From Tsukamurella paurometabola (GTDB lineage Bacteria; Actinomycetota; Actinomycetes; Mycobacteriales; Mycobacteriaceae), in NCBI RefSeq assembly GCF_900631615.1, contig NZ_LR131273.1, positions 2,760,850 through 2,824,849 on the forward strand: a DNA stretch of 64,000 bases. Direction: 5' to 3'. The translations under genes were made by a program, and so were the position numbers. Numbering within the stretch: position 1 is the stretch's first letter; each line of letters opens with the position of its first letter. Shown one piece after another: positions 25,905 through 35,038 of the stretch. Under the pieces are notes generated by a model. It was not told where the DNA came from. It worked only from the letters and a program-made list of their open reading frames with translations, and searched no databases.

Positions 25905-27105
25905 TCGCGGCCGGCCCGCGGCCCCGGTCGAGGCCGCGTACGAGCACGGCGCAGCCGATGCCGGAGAGCACCATGCCGAGGGTGAACGCGGCGGGGTATC
26001 CCAGTAGGTCGCCGATCGCCGCGCCCGTGAATCCGGCGACGCCCTGCGTCGCGACCACGGCGCTCGCGAGCAGCGTGTAGTCGGCTCCGGCGTCGTCGCG
26101 TTCACACGCGTCCATCATCAGGGTGAACAGTGCGACCAACGCCGCGCCACCGAAGACGTGCTCGAGCACGGTCGCCGCGACCACCATCGCGGCGCCGCCG
26201 ATCCCGACCGCCGCCGCGACGTAGAGGCCGACCGCGAGGGTCTGGGTGGCACCGCCGAAGATCAGCGCCGTGCGCCGCCCGTGGCGGAAGGCCATCCAGC
26301 CGCCCACCGCGGACCCGGCGAGGGCGCCCGCGGAGCTGAGTGCGCCGCTGACGAGCGCGATCTGCTGCAGGGTGAGGCCGGCGTCGTGGAGGAAGGGACC
26401 GGAGATCGACGATGCCATGGCGTTGCCGAACTTGTACGCGGCGAGCAGTCCGATCAGCGGGATCACGCCCGGCCGGCGCAGCCGGTGCCACCACGCGGCG
26501 CTCAGGCCCCCGCGCCGCACGGGCTCGACGGGGCGCGGGGCACCGTCGGGCGGTGCGTCCCGGGCCATCAGCACGACGGGGACCGTGCACAGCAGGATCA
26601 GGCCGCCCAGGGTGAGGAGGAGGACGCGCCAGCCGCCTTCGGCGTAGATCCACAGCAGTCCGCCGCCGCCCGCGATCATGCCCAGCCGGTACGCCCCCGT
26701 CTGGATGCCGTTGCCGACACCCCGGTCGCGCGGACCGAGGAGGCGCACCGCGAGGCCGTCCGTCGCGACGTCCTGGGTGGCCGCGAGCAGGTTGATCGCA
26801 GCGATGGCGATGAACAGCCAGCGCAATGATCCGGCGAGATCCGTGGCGGCGAGGGCGAGGACCACCCCGGCGGAGCCGAGCTGCGTGGCCAGCAACCACT
26901 GCCGGCGGGTGCCGATCCGGTCGACGGCGGGGGCCCACAGGAACTTCAGGCCCCACGGGAGGTAGAGCAGCGAGGTGAGGCTGATCGCGGTGAGGGAGAG
27001 ACCGGCGTCGCGCAACAGGACGGGGATCGTCTGGGTGAAGAAGCCGAACGGGAGACCCTGGGCGAAGTACAGCCCCGTCAACAGGACGAACACGCGGACT
27101 CTCAC
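25867..27105 (-). CDS. AmpG-like MFS transporter (PAT family)
   Basis: 412 residues from GTG 27105, twelve predicted membrane helices. The start LLTGLYFAQGLPFGFFTQTIPVLL and WGLKFLWAPAVDRIGTRRQW are characteristic of AmpG/PAT permeases; DVATDGLAVRLL continues that signature. AmpG imports muropeptides in Gram-negatives; relatives take up acetyl-CoA or other solutes. The nearby Rpf gene for cell-wall cleavage makes a muropeptide substrate attractive but unproven. CAGACT 6 bases before the GTG suggests a leaderless start. Confidence 0.8.
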   Translation of the reverse strand: MRVRVFVLLTGLYFAQGLPFGFFTQTIPVLLRDAGLSLTAISLTSLLYLPWGLKFLWAPAVDRIGTRRQWLLATQLGSAGVVLALAATDLAGSLRWLFIAIAAINLLAATQDVATDGLAVRLLGPRDRGVGNGIQTGAYRLGMIAGGGGLLWIYAEGGWRVLLLTLGGLILLCTVPVVLMARDAPPDGAPRPVEPVRRGGLSAAWWHRLRRPGVIPLIGLLAAYKFGNAMASSISGPFLHDAGLTLQQIALVSGALSSAGALAGSAVGGWMAFRHGRRTALIFGGATQTLAVGLYVAAAVGIGGAAMVVAATVLEHVFGGAALVALFTLMMDACERDDAGADYTLLASAVVATQGVAGFTGAAIGDLLGYPAAFTLGMVLSGIGCAVLVRGLDRGRGPAAITTWARGPVPTP

Positions 27106-27168
27106 CCCGAGAGTCTGGCAGTTCGCGACCCGGCGGAGCGACCCGGTCCCACCCAGCGAACGCGAGAA

Positions 27169-27211
27169 CGCCTGTGGCGGCCGACTCACCAGGAGTCGAC
27201 CGCCACAGGCG
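27169..27211 (-). terminator. Rpf gene terminator
   Basis: CGCCTGTGGCGG (27169-27180) / CCGCCACAGGCG (27200-27211), 12-bp arms, with inner CGACTC / GAGTCG pairing. It is 25 bases past the rpf stop on the minus strand and is followed there by TTCTCGC. Confidence 0.75.
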
Positions 27212-27236
27212 TCAGTCTGAAAGCAGTGGGTGCGAC

Positions 27237-27677
<441 letters not shown>

Positions 27678-27815
27678 TCAACGGCTCCGGTGACGTGGTG
27701 CGTCACGCTGGGAGCGGTCCGGCGCCCGAGGAAGATGCTCTCGTTGTGGCGGCGGGCCCACACATACGCGGTGGTTCGTGGATTCAGTTTTGTTCCCGTG
27801 ACCGGGTCGAGATGA

Positions 27816-27844
27816 ACACTAGGGGCCTATCGGCGCGGTGTCAT
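27816..27844 (-). promoter_or_regulatory. rpf promoter
   Basis: On the minus strand ATGACA (27844-27839), 17-base spacer, TAGTGT (27821-27816). Start of transcription near 27809 would leave a leader of about 250 bases before the rpf start. Confidence 0.5.
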
Positions 27845-27909
27845 CCTCGCCGCGAGACGGTCGCGGTTTGATAACGCTTCGGTCACGATCGGCTGTGAAG
27901 TCCGTAAGA

Positions 27910-27960
27910 CCAGGTCATGCGCTCGATCGCTAGCAATAGCTCGCATAGGCAATGACCTGG
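27910..27960. repeat. Inverted repeat in rpf upstream region
   Basis: CCAGGTCAT (27910-27918) and ATGACCTGG (27952-27960), perfect 9-bp arms. Inside, ATGCG and CGCAT pair as well. It lies between the CRP-like site and the promoter, so it may be an operator for a dimeric regulator or a structured element. Confidence 0.6.
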
Positions 27961-27964
27961 GAAA

Positions 27965-27980
27965 AGTGATGGCAATCACA
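27965..27980 (-). promoter_or_regulatory. CRP/GlxR-like site upstream of rpf
   Basis: AGTGA-TGGCAA-TCACA on the plus strand, 9 of 10 match to TGTGA-N6-TCACA. CRP (Rv3676) activates rpfA in M. tuberculosis and GlxR controls rpf2 in Corynebacterium, so an rpf gene is an expected target. The distance from the proposed transcription start is about 163 bases, which is long for direct activation. Confidence 0.55.
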
Positions 27981-28062
27981 GGAAAAGTGTGCGCCCGGTC
28001 ACGCGGCGCGAGGTTACGGAACGGTGTACGTGATCGGCGCGGCGCGGCGTCCCGCGAACGAC

Positions 28063-28106
28063 GGACGGCGGCGGCGACGGTCGTCCTGCCGTCGCCGCCG
28101 CCGTCC
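28063..28106 (-). terminator. Terminator of the MMPL-TGT gene
   Basis: Perfect 18-bp stem starting GGACGGCGG at 28063 and ending CCGCCGTCC at 28106, with an 8-base loop (28081-28088). It begins 19 bases after the MMPL stop on the minus strand. The T-run is weak. Confidence 0.75.
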
Positions 28107-28124
28107 GGCAGGGTTTCCCCGCTG

Positions 28125-31100
28125 CTATCGCACAGTCGTCCCGGCGGCCTCGTCGGCCGGGCGCACCGCACCCCCGCCCGCCGCGGTGAAGCGCTCCAGG
28201 AACGCATCGCGGTACGCGGGGTAGGTGCCCTCCTCGATCGCGTGCCGTGCACCGGCGGCCAGGTCCGCCAGGAACCGCAGGTTGTGCCTCGTCGCCGCCT
28301 GCACGGCCGACGGGGCATCGGTGCGGTACAGGTGGTGCAGGTACGCGCGGATCGGTGACGGTGCCCCGGCGCGGCCGGTGTCGTCGACGTCGAGTGGGCG
28401 CGGGTCGTCGCGGAAGGCCGGGGCCGAGACGGTCAGCGGGCCGCCCGCTGTGAGGACGATTCCGCGGGCGGCGAGGTCCTGGGGCGCCGAGGACTCGACG
28501 AGGTCGATGCCGGCGTCGATCGCGTGGAGCAGTTCCTCGGGGCCGCGCACCGCGGAGAGGTACCGCGGTCGCGTCTCATCGAACGACGCGGTGAGCAGCG
28601 CGAGAGCGTCCCGGGCTCGGGGATCCGCGACGGCGCCGACGATGCGGACCCCGCCGAAGCCCAAGCCGCCCGCCCGCACATCGTCCTCGTGGCGGGCGAG
28701 CAGCTCGCGCAGACCGGAACGATCCTCGGCGAGGCGCGCGGAAACGGTCGCCCACAGCGACATCTCGCCCCGGCGCAGGGCGGTGAGCCAGTTGTGTTCG
28801 GCCAGGGCGCGGCGGGCGCCGGTCGTGCCCGCCGGGGCGAACACGACGTCGCCGCCCAGCCGGTAGGCGGCGGTGACGGCCGCCGCCGGATCGGACGACG
28901 GTGCGGAGACGTCCACGAAGATCGGCAGATCCCAGCCGGCGAAGGCTGCGAGACCGCCCGCCTCCTCGATCGTCTCGGCGCCCGGGTGCAGCTTCAGCCG
29001 GGCTCCGTCCACGGTGACCCCGCCCGCGCCGAGCCGCCTCGCCGACGCGGGATCGACGCCGGGGATCGCCGCCGGCGGCGCGGACGCCACGAGGGCCGGA
29101 GTGGAGATCGTGCCGTGCCCGGTGTGCAGCGCCCCGGCCCGTGCGGCACCGGCTCGCGCTCCGGCCTCGAATCGCACGGGGTCCGTGACGGATTCGGCCT
29201 GCAGCCTGGCGTGAGCGGACAGCGATCGGTAGTCGGACCGCAGCTCGGAGAGTTCCGCCACCAGTGCGCGGTTGCTGGCCCGGAGCTCAGCGAGCTCCGC
29301 TGCGCTCCTGGGTGTCTGGGGCGGCACGGGCACGGCCGCGGCCGGTGCGGCGGGGATCCGGACGGGGGCTGCGATCGGCTGCGGCAGGGGCGCCGGGGCC
29401 TGCTCCACGGGAGACGTATCGGCGTCGGCGACGGTCGCCGTCGCCCGCAGCCCGTCGCCCTCGACGTCGATGCGTGGGAGCGCCTTGTCGAGCCAGCGCG
29501 GGATCCACCAGGCGCGCTCGCCGAGGACGGCCATCGCGGTCGGCATGATGATCATCCGCACGAGGAAGGCGTCGAAGACGATGGCCGCCGCCATCGAGAA
29601 GCCCATCAATTTCAGGAAGGTCATGGAGGAGAGCGTGAATCCCGCGAAGACGGAGATCATGATGATCGCCGCGGCGGTCACCACGCGGGCCCCGGACCGG
29701 TAGCCGATGCGGATGGCCTCCAGGGCCGGTTCTCCGTGGTGGTGCTCCTCGCGCATCCGGCTCACGAGGAAGACCTGGTAGTCCATGGCGAGGCCGAAGA
29801 CGATGCCGATGAGGAAGATGGGCATGAACACCAGGATCGGTCCGCGCTCCTCGGGCGCGATCCAGCCCAGCCAGCCGTCCTGGAAGAAGCCGACGGTCAC
29901 GCCGAAGGTCGCGGCGATGGACAGCAGGAAACCCAGCGATGCGATGACGGGGATGATCACCGAACGGAAGACGATCATCAACAGCAGGATCGCCAGCCCC
30001 ACCACGACGATGAGATAGAGCGGCAGTTTCGAGGTCAGGGTCTCGGAGAAGTCGGCGTTGATCGCGGCGGCGCCGCCGATGCCGATGTAGGTCGACGTGG
30101 CATCGCCCACGGTCTCGGCGCGATCCCGTAGTTCGTCGAGCAGCGTCGCCGTCTGCTTCGTCGACGGTCCCGATTCCGGGACGATGATGAACTGCGCCGC
30201 GTCGCCGGCGGCGTTGGGGACGGGGCCGATCACACCATCGCGGGCGATGCCCGGCAGGGTGCGGGCCTCGTCGGCGAAACGCTGAGCGGCGGCCTTCAGG
30301 TCGCCCTTCCCCCGCGTGTCCACGACGGCCACGAGCGGCGACGACTTGCCCGCGCCGAAGGCCTCGCTCTGCATCTGCACGGCGGCCTTGTCCGACGGCG
30401 CTGCGAAGTCGAGCCCCAGCTCGATCTTCCCGACCGGGACCGCCGCCACCGCGAGGATCGCCACGGCTCCCACCAGGAAGGGGAGCGGCTTCCGGGTGAG
30501 CAGCTCACCGATGCGCTGCCCCAAGGGGCGGCGCTCGGTCTGCTCGGGCGTCCACAGGAGGGGCAGCCGGGGCGTGAAGACGGTCGACTTGAACAGGCCC
30601 AGCAGTGCCGGGAGCACCGTCAGCGCGACGAGGACCGCCAGCGCGACGGTGACCGCGGCGCCGAGGCCCATCTGGGACAGGAAGGACATGCCGGTGATGG
30701 ACAGCCCGCACAGCGCGATGATCACCGTGGCGCCCGCGAAGACCACGGCACTGCCCGCGGTGCCGACCGCGAGGCCCGCGGCGTGCGAGCGGTCGGTCGT
30801 GGTCAGCAGTTCCTGGCGGTACCGGGAGATCACGAACAGCGAGTAGTCGATGCCGACCGCGAGCCCGATCATCATCGACAGGCCGGTGGTGGAGGTGCCG
30901 AGCGTGAGGAACGACGTGCCGATCGCGATGATGGACGTCGAGAGGCCGATGCCGATCAGCGCCGCCCCCAGGGGCATCAGCGCGGCGAGCAGGGCCGCGA
31001 AGGTGATGATCATGACGATCACCGCGACCACGATGCCGATCATCTCCGCCGGCGGCTCCGCCTCCGCCGCGTTGGCGGAGCCGGCGCTCTCCACTCTCAG

Positions 31101-31601
31101 GCCCGCGTCCGTGCCGGCCTTCTTCGCGGCCGCCACGGCCTCGATGGACTCCTCCGAGACCTCCTTGACGTCGCCGAACGACAACTGGATCTGCGCGGTC
31201 CGGCCGTCGCCGCTCAGGTTCTCGGCCGCGGCCGCCCCGACGACGGGGTTCGCGATCGCCGCCTTCTCGGCGGCGGTGAGCTGCGGCACGTCGCGCAGCC
31301 CGGCGACCACGGCGTTCACGGCCTCGGCGTTGCGGCCCTGGTCCAGCCGCTGCCCGTTCGTGGACTGCAGTACCACCGTGGCGGTGGGAGCCTGCGTCGT
31401 CGCGGTCTCGGGGAACTTCTCCTGCAGCACGTTCTGCGCTTCGACGGCCCGGCTGCCCGGGAGGTTGAAGTCGTCCTTGAAGGGCTTCGACAACGACGAC
31501 CCCGCCGCCCCGATCGCCAGGAAGGCGACGATCCAGAGCACGAGGACGAGCCACCACTTCCGGTAGCAGAACCGTCCGAGCTTGTAGAGGAGGGATGCCA
31601 T
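28125..31601 (-). CDS. MMPL/RND transporter fused to a degenerate tRNA-guanine transglycosylase domain
   Basis: 1158 residues from ATG 31601 in one uninterrupted frame. Residues 1 to about 720 form a full MMPL protein: twelve membrane helices, two porter domains, and the proton-relay pairs Asp252-Tyr253 (GLAVGIDYSLF) and Asp607-Tyr608 (GLAMDYQVF). A proline/alanine-rich linker (about 730-765) and a short coiled coil (about 766-805) lead to a TGT-like barrel from 811. Its landmarks align with queuosine TGT: ARAGALHTGHGTISTPALV, GGLAAFAGWDLPIFVDVS, RPRYLSAVRGPEELLHAIDAGIDLVE, RAYLHHLYRT and TRHNLRF. Against Z. mobilis TGT, Asp102 is kept (Asp897), Asp156 is lost, nucleophile Asp280 is replaced by Glu1036, and the three zinc cysteines are gone while the zinc histidine remains (His1106). 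The tail should be cytoplasmic and catalytically dead as a TGT. The transported substrate is unknown. Confidence 0.85.
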   Translation of the reverse strand: MASLLYKLGRFCYRKWWLVLVLWIVAFLAIGAAGSSLSKPFKDDFNLPGSRAVEAQNVLQEKFPETATTQAPTATVVLQSTNGQRLDQGRNAEAVNAVVAGLRDVPQLTAAEKAAIANPVVGAAAAENLSGDGRTAQIQLSFGDVKEVSEESIEAVAAAKKAGTDAGLRVESAGSANAAEAEPPAEMIGIVVAVIVMIITFAALLAALMPLGAALIGIGLSTSIIAIGTSFLTLGTSTTGLSMMIGLAVGIDYSLFVISRYRQELLTTTDRSHAAGLAVGTAGSAVVFAGATVIIALCGLSITGMSFLSQMGLGAAVTVALAVLVALTVLPALLGLFKSTVFTPRLPLLWTPEQTERRPLGQRIGELLTRKPLPFLVGAVAILAVAAVPVGKIELGLDFAAPSDKAAVQMQSEAFGAGKSSPLVAVVDTRGKGDLKAAAQRFADEARTLPGIARDGVIGPVPNAAGDAAQFIIVPESGPSTKQTATLLDELRDRAETVGDATSTYIGIGGAAAINADFSETLTSKLPLYLIVVVGLAILLLMIVFRSVIIPVIASLGFLLSIAATFGVTVGFFQDGWLGWIAPEERGPILVFMPIFLIGIVFGLAMDYQVFLVSRMREEHHHGEPALEAIRIGYRSGARVVTAAAIIMISVFAGFTLSSMTFLKLMGFSMAAAIVFDAFLVRMIIMPTAMAVLGERAWWIPRWLDKALPRIDVEGDGLRATATVADADTSPVEQAPAPLPQPIAAPVRIPAAPAAAVPVPPQTPRSAAELAELRASNRALVAELSELRSDYRSLSAHARLQAESVTDPVRFEAGARAGAARAGALHTGHGTISTPALVASAPPAAIPGVDPASARRLGAGGVTVDGARLKLHPGAETIEEAGGLAAFAGWDLPIFVDVSAPSSDPAAAVTAAYRLGGDVVFAPAGTTGARRALAEHNWLTALRRGEMSLWATVSARLAEDRSGLRELLARHEDDVRAGGLGFGGVRIVGAVADPRARDALALLTASFDETRPRYLSAVRGPEELLHAIDAGIDLVESSAPQDLAARGIVLTAGGPLTVSAPAFRDDPRPLDVDDTGRAGAPSPIRAYLHHLYRTDAPSAVQAATRHNLRFLADLAAGARHAIEEGTYPAYRDAFLERFTAAGGGAVRPADEAAGTTVR

Positions 31602-31710
31602 AGGGCCAGTCTGGCGGTCGGCAGCGCCCTCCGGTAGGCCTCGAAAGCCCTTGTGGACGACCGATACCCGCTTCGTAGACGATGGTCGGACCGCGGCGCG
31701 GGCGACCCCC

Positions 31711-31723
31711 TACGAAAGTCGTA
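31711..31723. promoter_or_regulatory. Inverted repeat upstream of the MMPL-TGT gene
   Basis: TACGA-AAG-TCGTA, perfect, 109 bases upstream of the MMPL start. The 11-base core ACGAAAGTCGT recurs, complemented, upstream of the histidine kinase gene. Another repeat, TCGT-AG-ACGA (31673-31682), lies closer to the MMPL start. Probably bound by the adjacent response regulator. Confidence 0.55.
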
Positions 31724-31741
31724 CCCGCGGCGCCGTCGGGC

Positions 31742-32398
31742 TCAGCGGTGGGTGAGGCCCGCGTCGTGCGCGAGGATCGCGAGCTGGACGCGGTTGGCCG
31801 CGTCGAGCTTGTCCAGCAGGCGGGAGACGTGGGTCTTCACGGTCGCCTCGCTCATGAACAGGTCGCGCCCGATCTGCGCGTTCGAGCCGCCCGCGGCGAT
31901 GCCGAGGAAGACCTCGTGCTCGCGCTCGGTGAGCACGGCGACGCGGGCGAGTGCCGTGCGGCGGCGCTCCTCCCGCGGGTCGGCCGCGACGCGCTCGATG
32001 AGCTTACGGGTCACGCTCGGCGACAGCATGGCCTCACCCGACGCCACGACGCGGATGCCGTCGAGCAGCCGGCGCGGCGGGGTGTCCTTGAGCATGAACC
32101 CCGCGGCGCCGGCCCGCAGCGCACGCAGCACGTAGTCGTCCAGGTCGAACGTGGTGAGCACGACGACCTGCGGCGGCTCCGGCTCCGCTCGCACCAGCGC
32201 GGTGGCGGCGAGTCCGTCGACCGAGGGCATGCGGATGTCCATGAGCACCACGTCGGGCCGGAGTTCCCGGACCAGGGGCACGGCGTCCGCGCCGTCGCCG
32301 CCCTCGCCGACGATCGTCAGGTCGTCGGCGGACTCGATGATCATGCGCAGGCCGGACCGCACCAGCGGGTCGTCGTCGACGATGACGATGCGGGTCAC
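31742..32398 (-). CDS. NarL/LuxR-family response regulator
   Basis: 218 residues from GTG 32398, with ribosome site AGGAGG 4 bases upstream. Receiver domain: acidic pocket IVDDDPLVR, phosphorylation site Asp54 in VVLMDIRMP, and the lysine of GFMLKDTPP. The C-terminal LuxR-type helix-turn-helix is LTEREHEVFLGIAAGGSNAQIGRDLFMSEATVKTHVSRLLDKL. It lies 46 bases after the histidine kinase stop, as its cognate regulator. The next gene downstream is the MMPL-TGT fusion, 140 bp on, whose promoter region holds a repeat also found in front of the kinase gene. Confidence 0.93.
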   Translation of the reverse strand: MTRIVIVDDDPLVRSGLRMIIESADDLTIVGEGGDGADAVPLVRELRPDVVLMDIRMPSVDGLAATALVRAEPEPPQVVVLTTFDLDDYVLRALRAGAAGFMLKDTPPRRLLDGIRVVASGEAMLSPSVTRKLIERVAADPREERRRTALARVAVLTEREHEVFLGIAAGGSNAQIGRDLFMSEATVKTHVSRLLDKLDAANRVQLAILAHDAGLTHR

Positions 32399-32444
32399 GG
32401 TGCCTCCTGAGGGTCGTGACCATCCTGCCACGGCCCCGGTGGGA

Positions 32445-33608
32445 TCAGACCCGCTCGAGGGGGACGGGGAGCTCGGCGAACACTCGCCAGCCTCCCGCAC
32501 GCGTACTGCCGGAGGTGATCTCGCCGCCCGCGAGGTGCACTCGCTCCGCGAGGCCTATCAGCCCCGAGCCGGAGCCGGGGAGAGGGGGCGTGGGCGCGTG
32601 CGGGCGGTCGTTGACCACTTCGATCGTCAGGCGGTGCTCGCGCAACCGCACGTCGATGCGCACCTTCGCCGGGCCGGCGTGCTTGCGTACGTTCGTCAGG
32701 CTCTCCTGCACGATGCGGTAGGCGGTGCGGCCCAGTGCCTCCGGCACCGCGTGGGGCGCCGCAGCGGCGTCGTCGACCACCAGGTCGACGGTGGCGCCCC
32801 CGATCCGGGAGTCGGCCGCCAGGCGGGCCAGGTCGGACAGGTCCGGTTGGGGCGCGAGCGGTTCGGCGTCGGTCCCGCGCAGCACCCCGAGCACACCGCG
32901 CAGGTCTTCGAGGGTCTCGTGCGCCGTGGACCGGATCTCGGACGCGGCCCGCTCGACGGTGTCGGACGCCGCGCCGGCGTTCACCTCGAGGGCGCCGGCC
33001 TGCAGGGCGATGAGCGAGACGCGGTGCGCGAGCACGTCGTGCATCTCGCGGGCGATGCGGGAGCGTTCGGCGGTGCGGGCCTGGGCGGCCCGGAGCTCAC
33101 GCTCGGCCTCGGCGCGCACCGCGCGCTCCCGGAGCGACTCGATGAGGTCGCGCCGCGCGCCGACGTACGAGCCCCACAGTGCGAACGCGGCCGCGAGGGC
33201 GACGCTGGTGAGGGTGTCGCCGAGCTGCCACGGGACACTCGACCAGGGGTGCGGCACGGCGAGGCACGCGGCGACGAAGGCGGTCGCGATCACCAGCACG
33301 CGATCGCGCCGCCGCACCGCGAGCGTGAACAGACCGAGCAGCGCGACGCCGGGGAATCCGATGGCAGCCGTGAGGATCCCGCCGATCGCCGTGATCTCGA
33401 TCGGCCATCGCCGCCGCCACCACAGCAGCAGGGAGCCGGCGAGGCCGACCGCGAGCGCGAGGGTGCCGTACGTCGTCGCGCCACCCTGCCATTCCACGGC
33501 CGCGGCGGTCGCCGCGAGGAGCGCGGAGAGCAGCACGCACGCGCAGTCCCGCAGGCGGGGCGCGGTCCACCACCGCTGCCACCGCGGGCCGGCCGCGCTC
33601 GAATCCAT
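32445..33608 (-). CDS. Sensor histidine kinase, HisKA_3 (NarX/DesK type)
   Basis: 387 residues from ATG 33608; TACCGT 6 bases before the start suggests a leaderless mRNA. Four to five membrane helices (residues 21-145) with short loops form the sensor, so the signal is probably within or at the membrane. A coiled stretch leads to the phosphoacceptor His190 in AREMHDVLAHRVS. The ATPase domain has the N box VQESLTNVRKHAG and the glycine box GSGSGLIGLAERV. It is followed by its response regulator. Kinases of this type often sense envelope damage or antibiotics. Confidence 0.93.
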   Translation of the reverse strand: MDSSAAGPRWQRWWTAPRLRDCACVLLSALLAATAAAVEWQGGATTYGTLALAVGLAGSLLLWWRRRWPIEITAIGGILTAAIGFPGVALLGLFTLAVRRRDRVLVIATAFVAACLAVPHPWSSVPWQLGDTLTSVALAAAFALWGSYVGARRDLIESLRERAVRAEAERELRAAQARTAERSRIAREMHDVLAHRVSLIALQAGALEVNAGAASDTVERAASEIRSTAHETLEDLRGVLGVLRGTDAEPLAPQPDLSDLARLAADSRIGGATVDLVVDDAAAAPHAVPEALGRTAYRIVQESLTNVRKHAGPAKVRIDVRLREHRLTIEVVNDRPHAPTPPLPGSGSGLIGLAERVHLAGGEITSGSTRAGGWRVFAELPVPLERV

Positions 33609-33677
33609 GCGATCACGGTACTGGGCGCCGCCGCCGCGGGGCAGGGGCCGAAGGTCGCGTGCCCGGCGCGGAGGACT

Positions 33678-33688
33678 ACGACTTTCGT
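33678..33688. promoter_or_regulatory. Inverted repeat upstream of the histidine kinase
   Basis: ACGA-CTT-TCGT, 70 bases upstream of the kinase start; it is the complement of the core of the repeat at 31711-31723. It supports autoregulation of the two-component system. Confidence 0.55.
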
Positions 33689-33766
33689 CGGACGCCCGCC
33701 GGGAAGGCGAACGGGGCGCCGCCGCGGACCGATCCGCGGCGACGCCCCGTCGAGGCCTTCGCCGTC

Positions 33767-35008
33767 CTACTTGAGCTGCGAGCTCGTGAGGTCCAGGTGA
33801 CGGCGCGCGATGATGAGCTGCTGGATCTGCTGGGTGCCCTCGAAGATGTCGAGGATCTTCGAGTCGCGGGCCCACTTCTCCAGGAGCGTGCGCTCCGAAT
33901 AGCCCACGGAGCCGGCCAGCTCCACGGCCTTGAGGGTCACGTCGGAGCCCACACGGCCCGCCTTCGCCTTGGCCATCGAGGCGTTCATCGAGTTGGGGAG
34001 CTTGTTGTCGGCCATCCAGCCCGACTTGAGCGTCAGCTGGTAGGCGGCCTCCCAGTCGGACTCGAGGCGGATGAACTCGGCCGCGGCGTGCGGCAGGGTG
34101 TTCACCGGCGCGTCGTAGTCGATGACGATGCCCGCGTCCTCGAGCACCGTTCGCAGCTCCTCCAGCGACGCCCGGGCCACACCGATCGCCATGGCGGCGA
34201 CCAGCGGCCGGGTGTTGTCGAAGGTCTGCATGACCCCGGCGAAGCCCTTCTCGACGTTCACCTCGGGGCTGCCGAGGATGTTCTCGAAGGGGATCCGGCA
34301 GTCCTCGAAGCGGATCTCCGCGGTGTCCGAGGCGCGGATGCCGAGCTTGTGCTCCAGCCGGGCCACGGTGACGCCCGGATGCTCGCGGGGCACCACGAAC
34401 GACTTGATGGCGGCGCGGCCGGCGCTCTTGTCCACGGTCGCCCACACCACGATGTGGTCGGCGCGCGAGCCCGAGGTCACGAAGATCTTGGTGCCGTTGA
34501 TGACCCACTCGTCGCCGTCGCGGGTGGCGGTGGCGGTGACGGCGGCCGAGTCCGAGCCGAAGGAGGGCTCGGTGATCGCCATCGAGGCCCACACCTTGCC
34601 GAAGCGCTCGAGCTGCTCGTCGGTCGCGACCGCGGCGATGGCCGCGTTGCCGAGACCCTGGTAGGGGAAGGCGAGCATGAGGCCCGCGTCGCCCCAGCAC
34701 ATCTCGATCGCGTTGATGATCGACTCCATGGTGCCGCCGTTGCGGCTCCCCGCGGTGACGTCGGCCGGCTTGGGCTTCGGCTTGTCCTCGCCCTCGCCCT
34801 TCTTGCGGTCGCCCGAGGCGGCCGACGGCGCCTGGCCCGCGTCGGCCAGCCCGTCGTACAGGGCCGCGATGGTGTCGAGCTCCTTGGGGTACTCGTGCTC
34901 GGCGAGGTCGTACTTGCGCGAGATGGGGCGGAAGATCTCGGCCGCACCCTGGTGCGACATCTCGGCCGACGCCTTCAGCTTCTTGGGAAGTTCCAGATTG
35001 ATTGCCAT
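33767..35008 (-). CDS. fadE23: Acyl-CoA dehydrogenase, FadE23-like
   Basis: 413 residues from ATG 35008. Flavin acyl-CoA dehydrogenase: MAITEPSFGSDSAAV is the substrate/FAD loop and the catalytic glutamate is in DIFEGTQQIQQLIIARR. A lysine- and proline-rich insert (KKGEGEDKPKPKPAD) occurs near residue 70. The N-terminus AEMSHQGAAEIFRPISRKYDLAEHEYP resembles mycobacterial FadE23 (Rv3140), which forms a pair with FadE24 as here. Such pairs in actinobacteria often make heteromeric enzymes for branched or cyclic acyl-CoA. The gene name rests on memory of the family and is tentative. Confidence 0.8.
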   Translation of the reverse strand: MAINLELPKKLKASAEMSHQGAAEIFRPISRKYDLAEHEYPKELDTIAALYDGLADAGQAPSAASGDRKKGEGEDKPKPKPADVTAGSRNGGTMESIINAIEMCWGDAGLMLAFPYQGLGNAAIAAVATDEQLERFGKVWASMAITEPSFGSDSAAVTATATRDGDEWVINGTKIFVTSGSRADHIVVWATVDKSAGRAAIKSFVVPREHPGVTVARLEHKLGIRASDTAEIRFEDCRIPFENILGSPEVNVEKGFAGVMQTFDNTRPLVAAMAIGVARASLEELRTVLEDAGIVIDYDAPVNTLPHAAAEFIRLESDWEAAYQLTLKSGWMADNKLPNSMNASMAKAKAGRVGSDVTLKAVELAGSVGYSERTLLEKWARDSKILDIFEGTQQIQQLIIARRHLDLTSSQLK

Positions 35009-35038
35009 GGTGGTTCTTTCTTCTCTCTGAAGGTCGGT

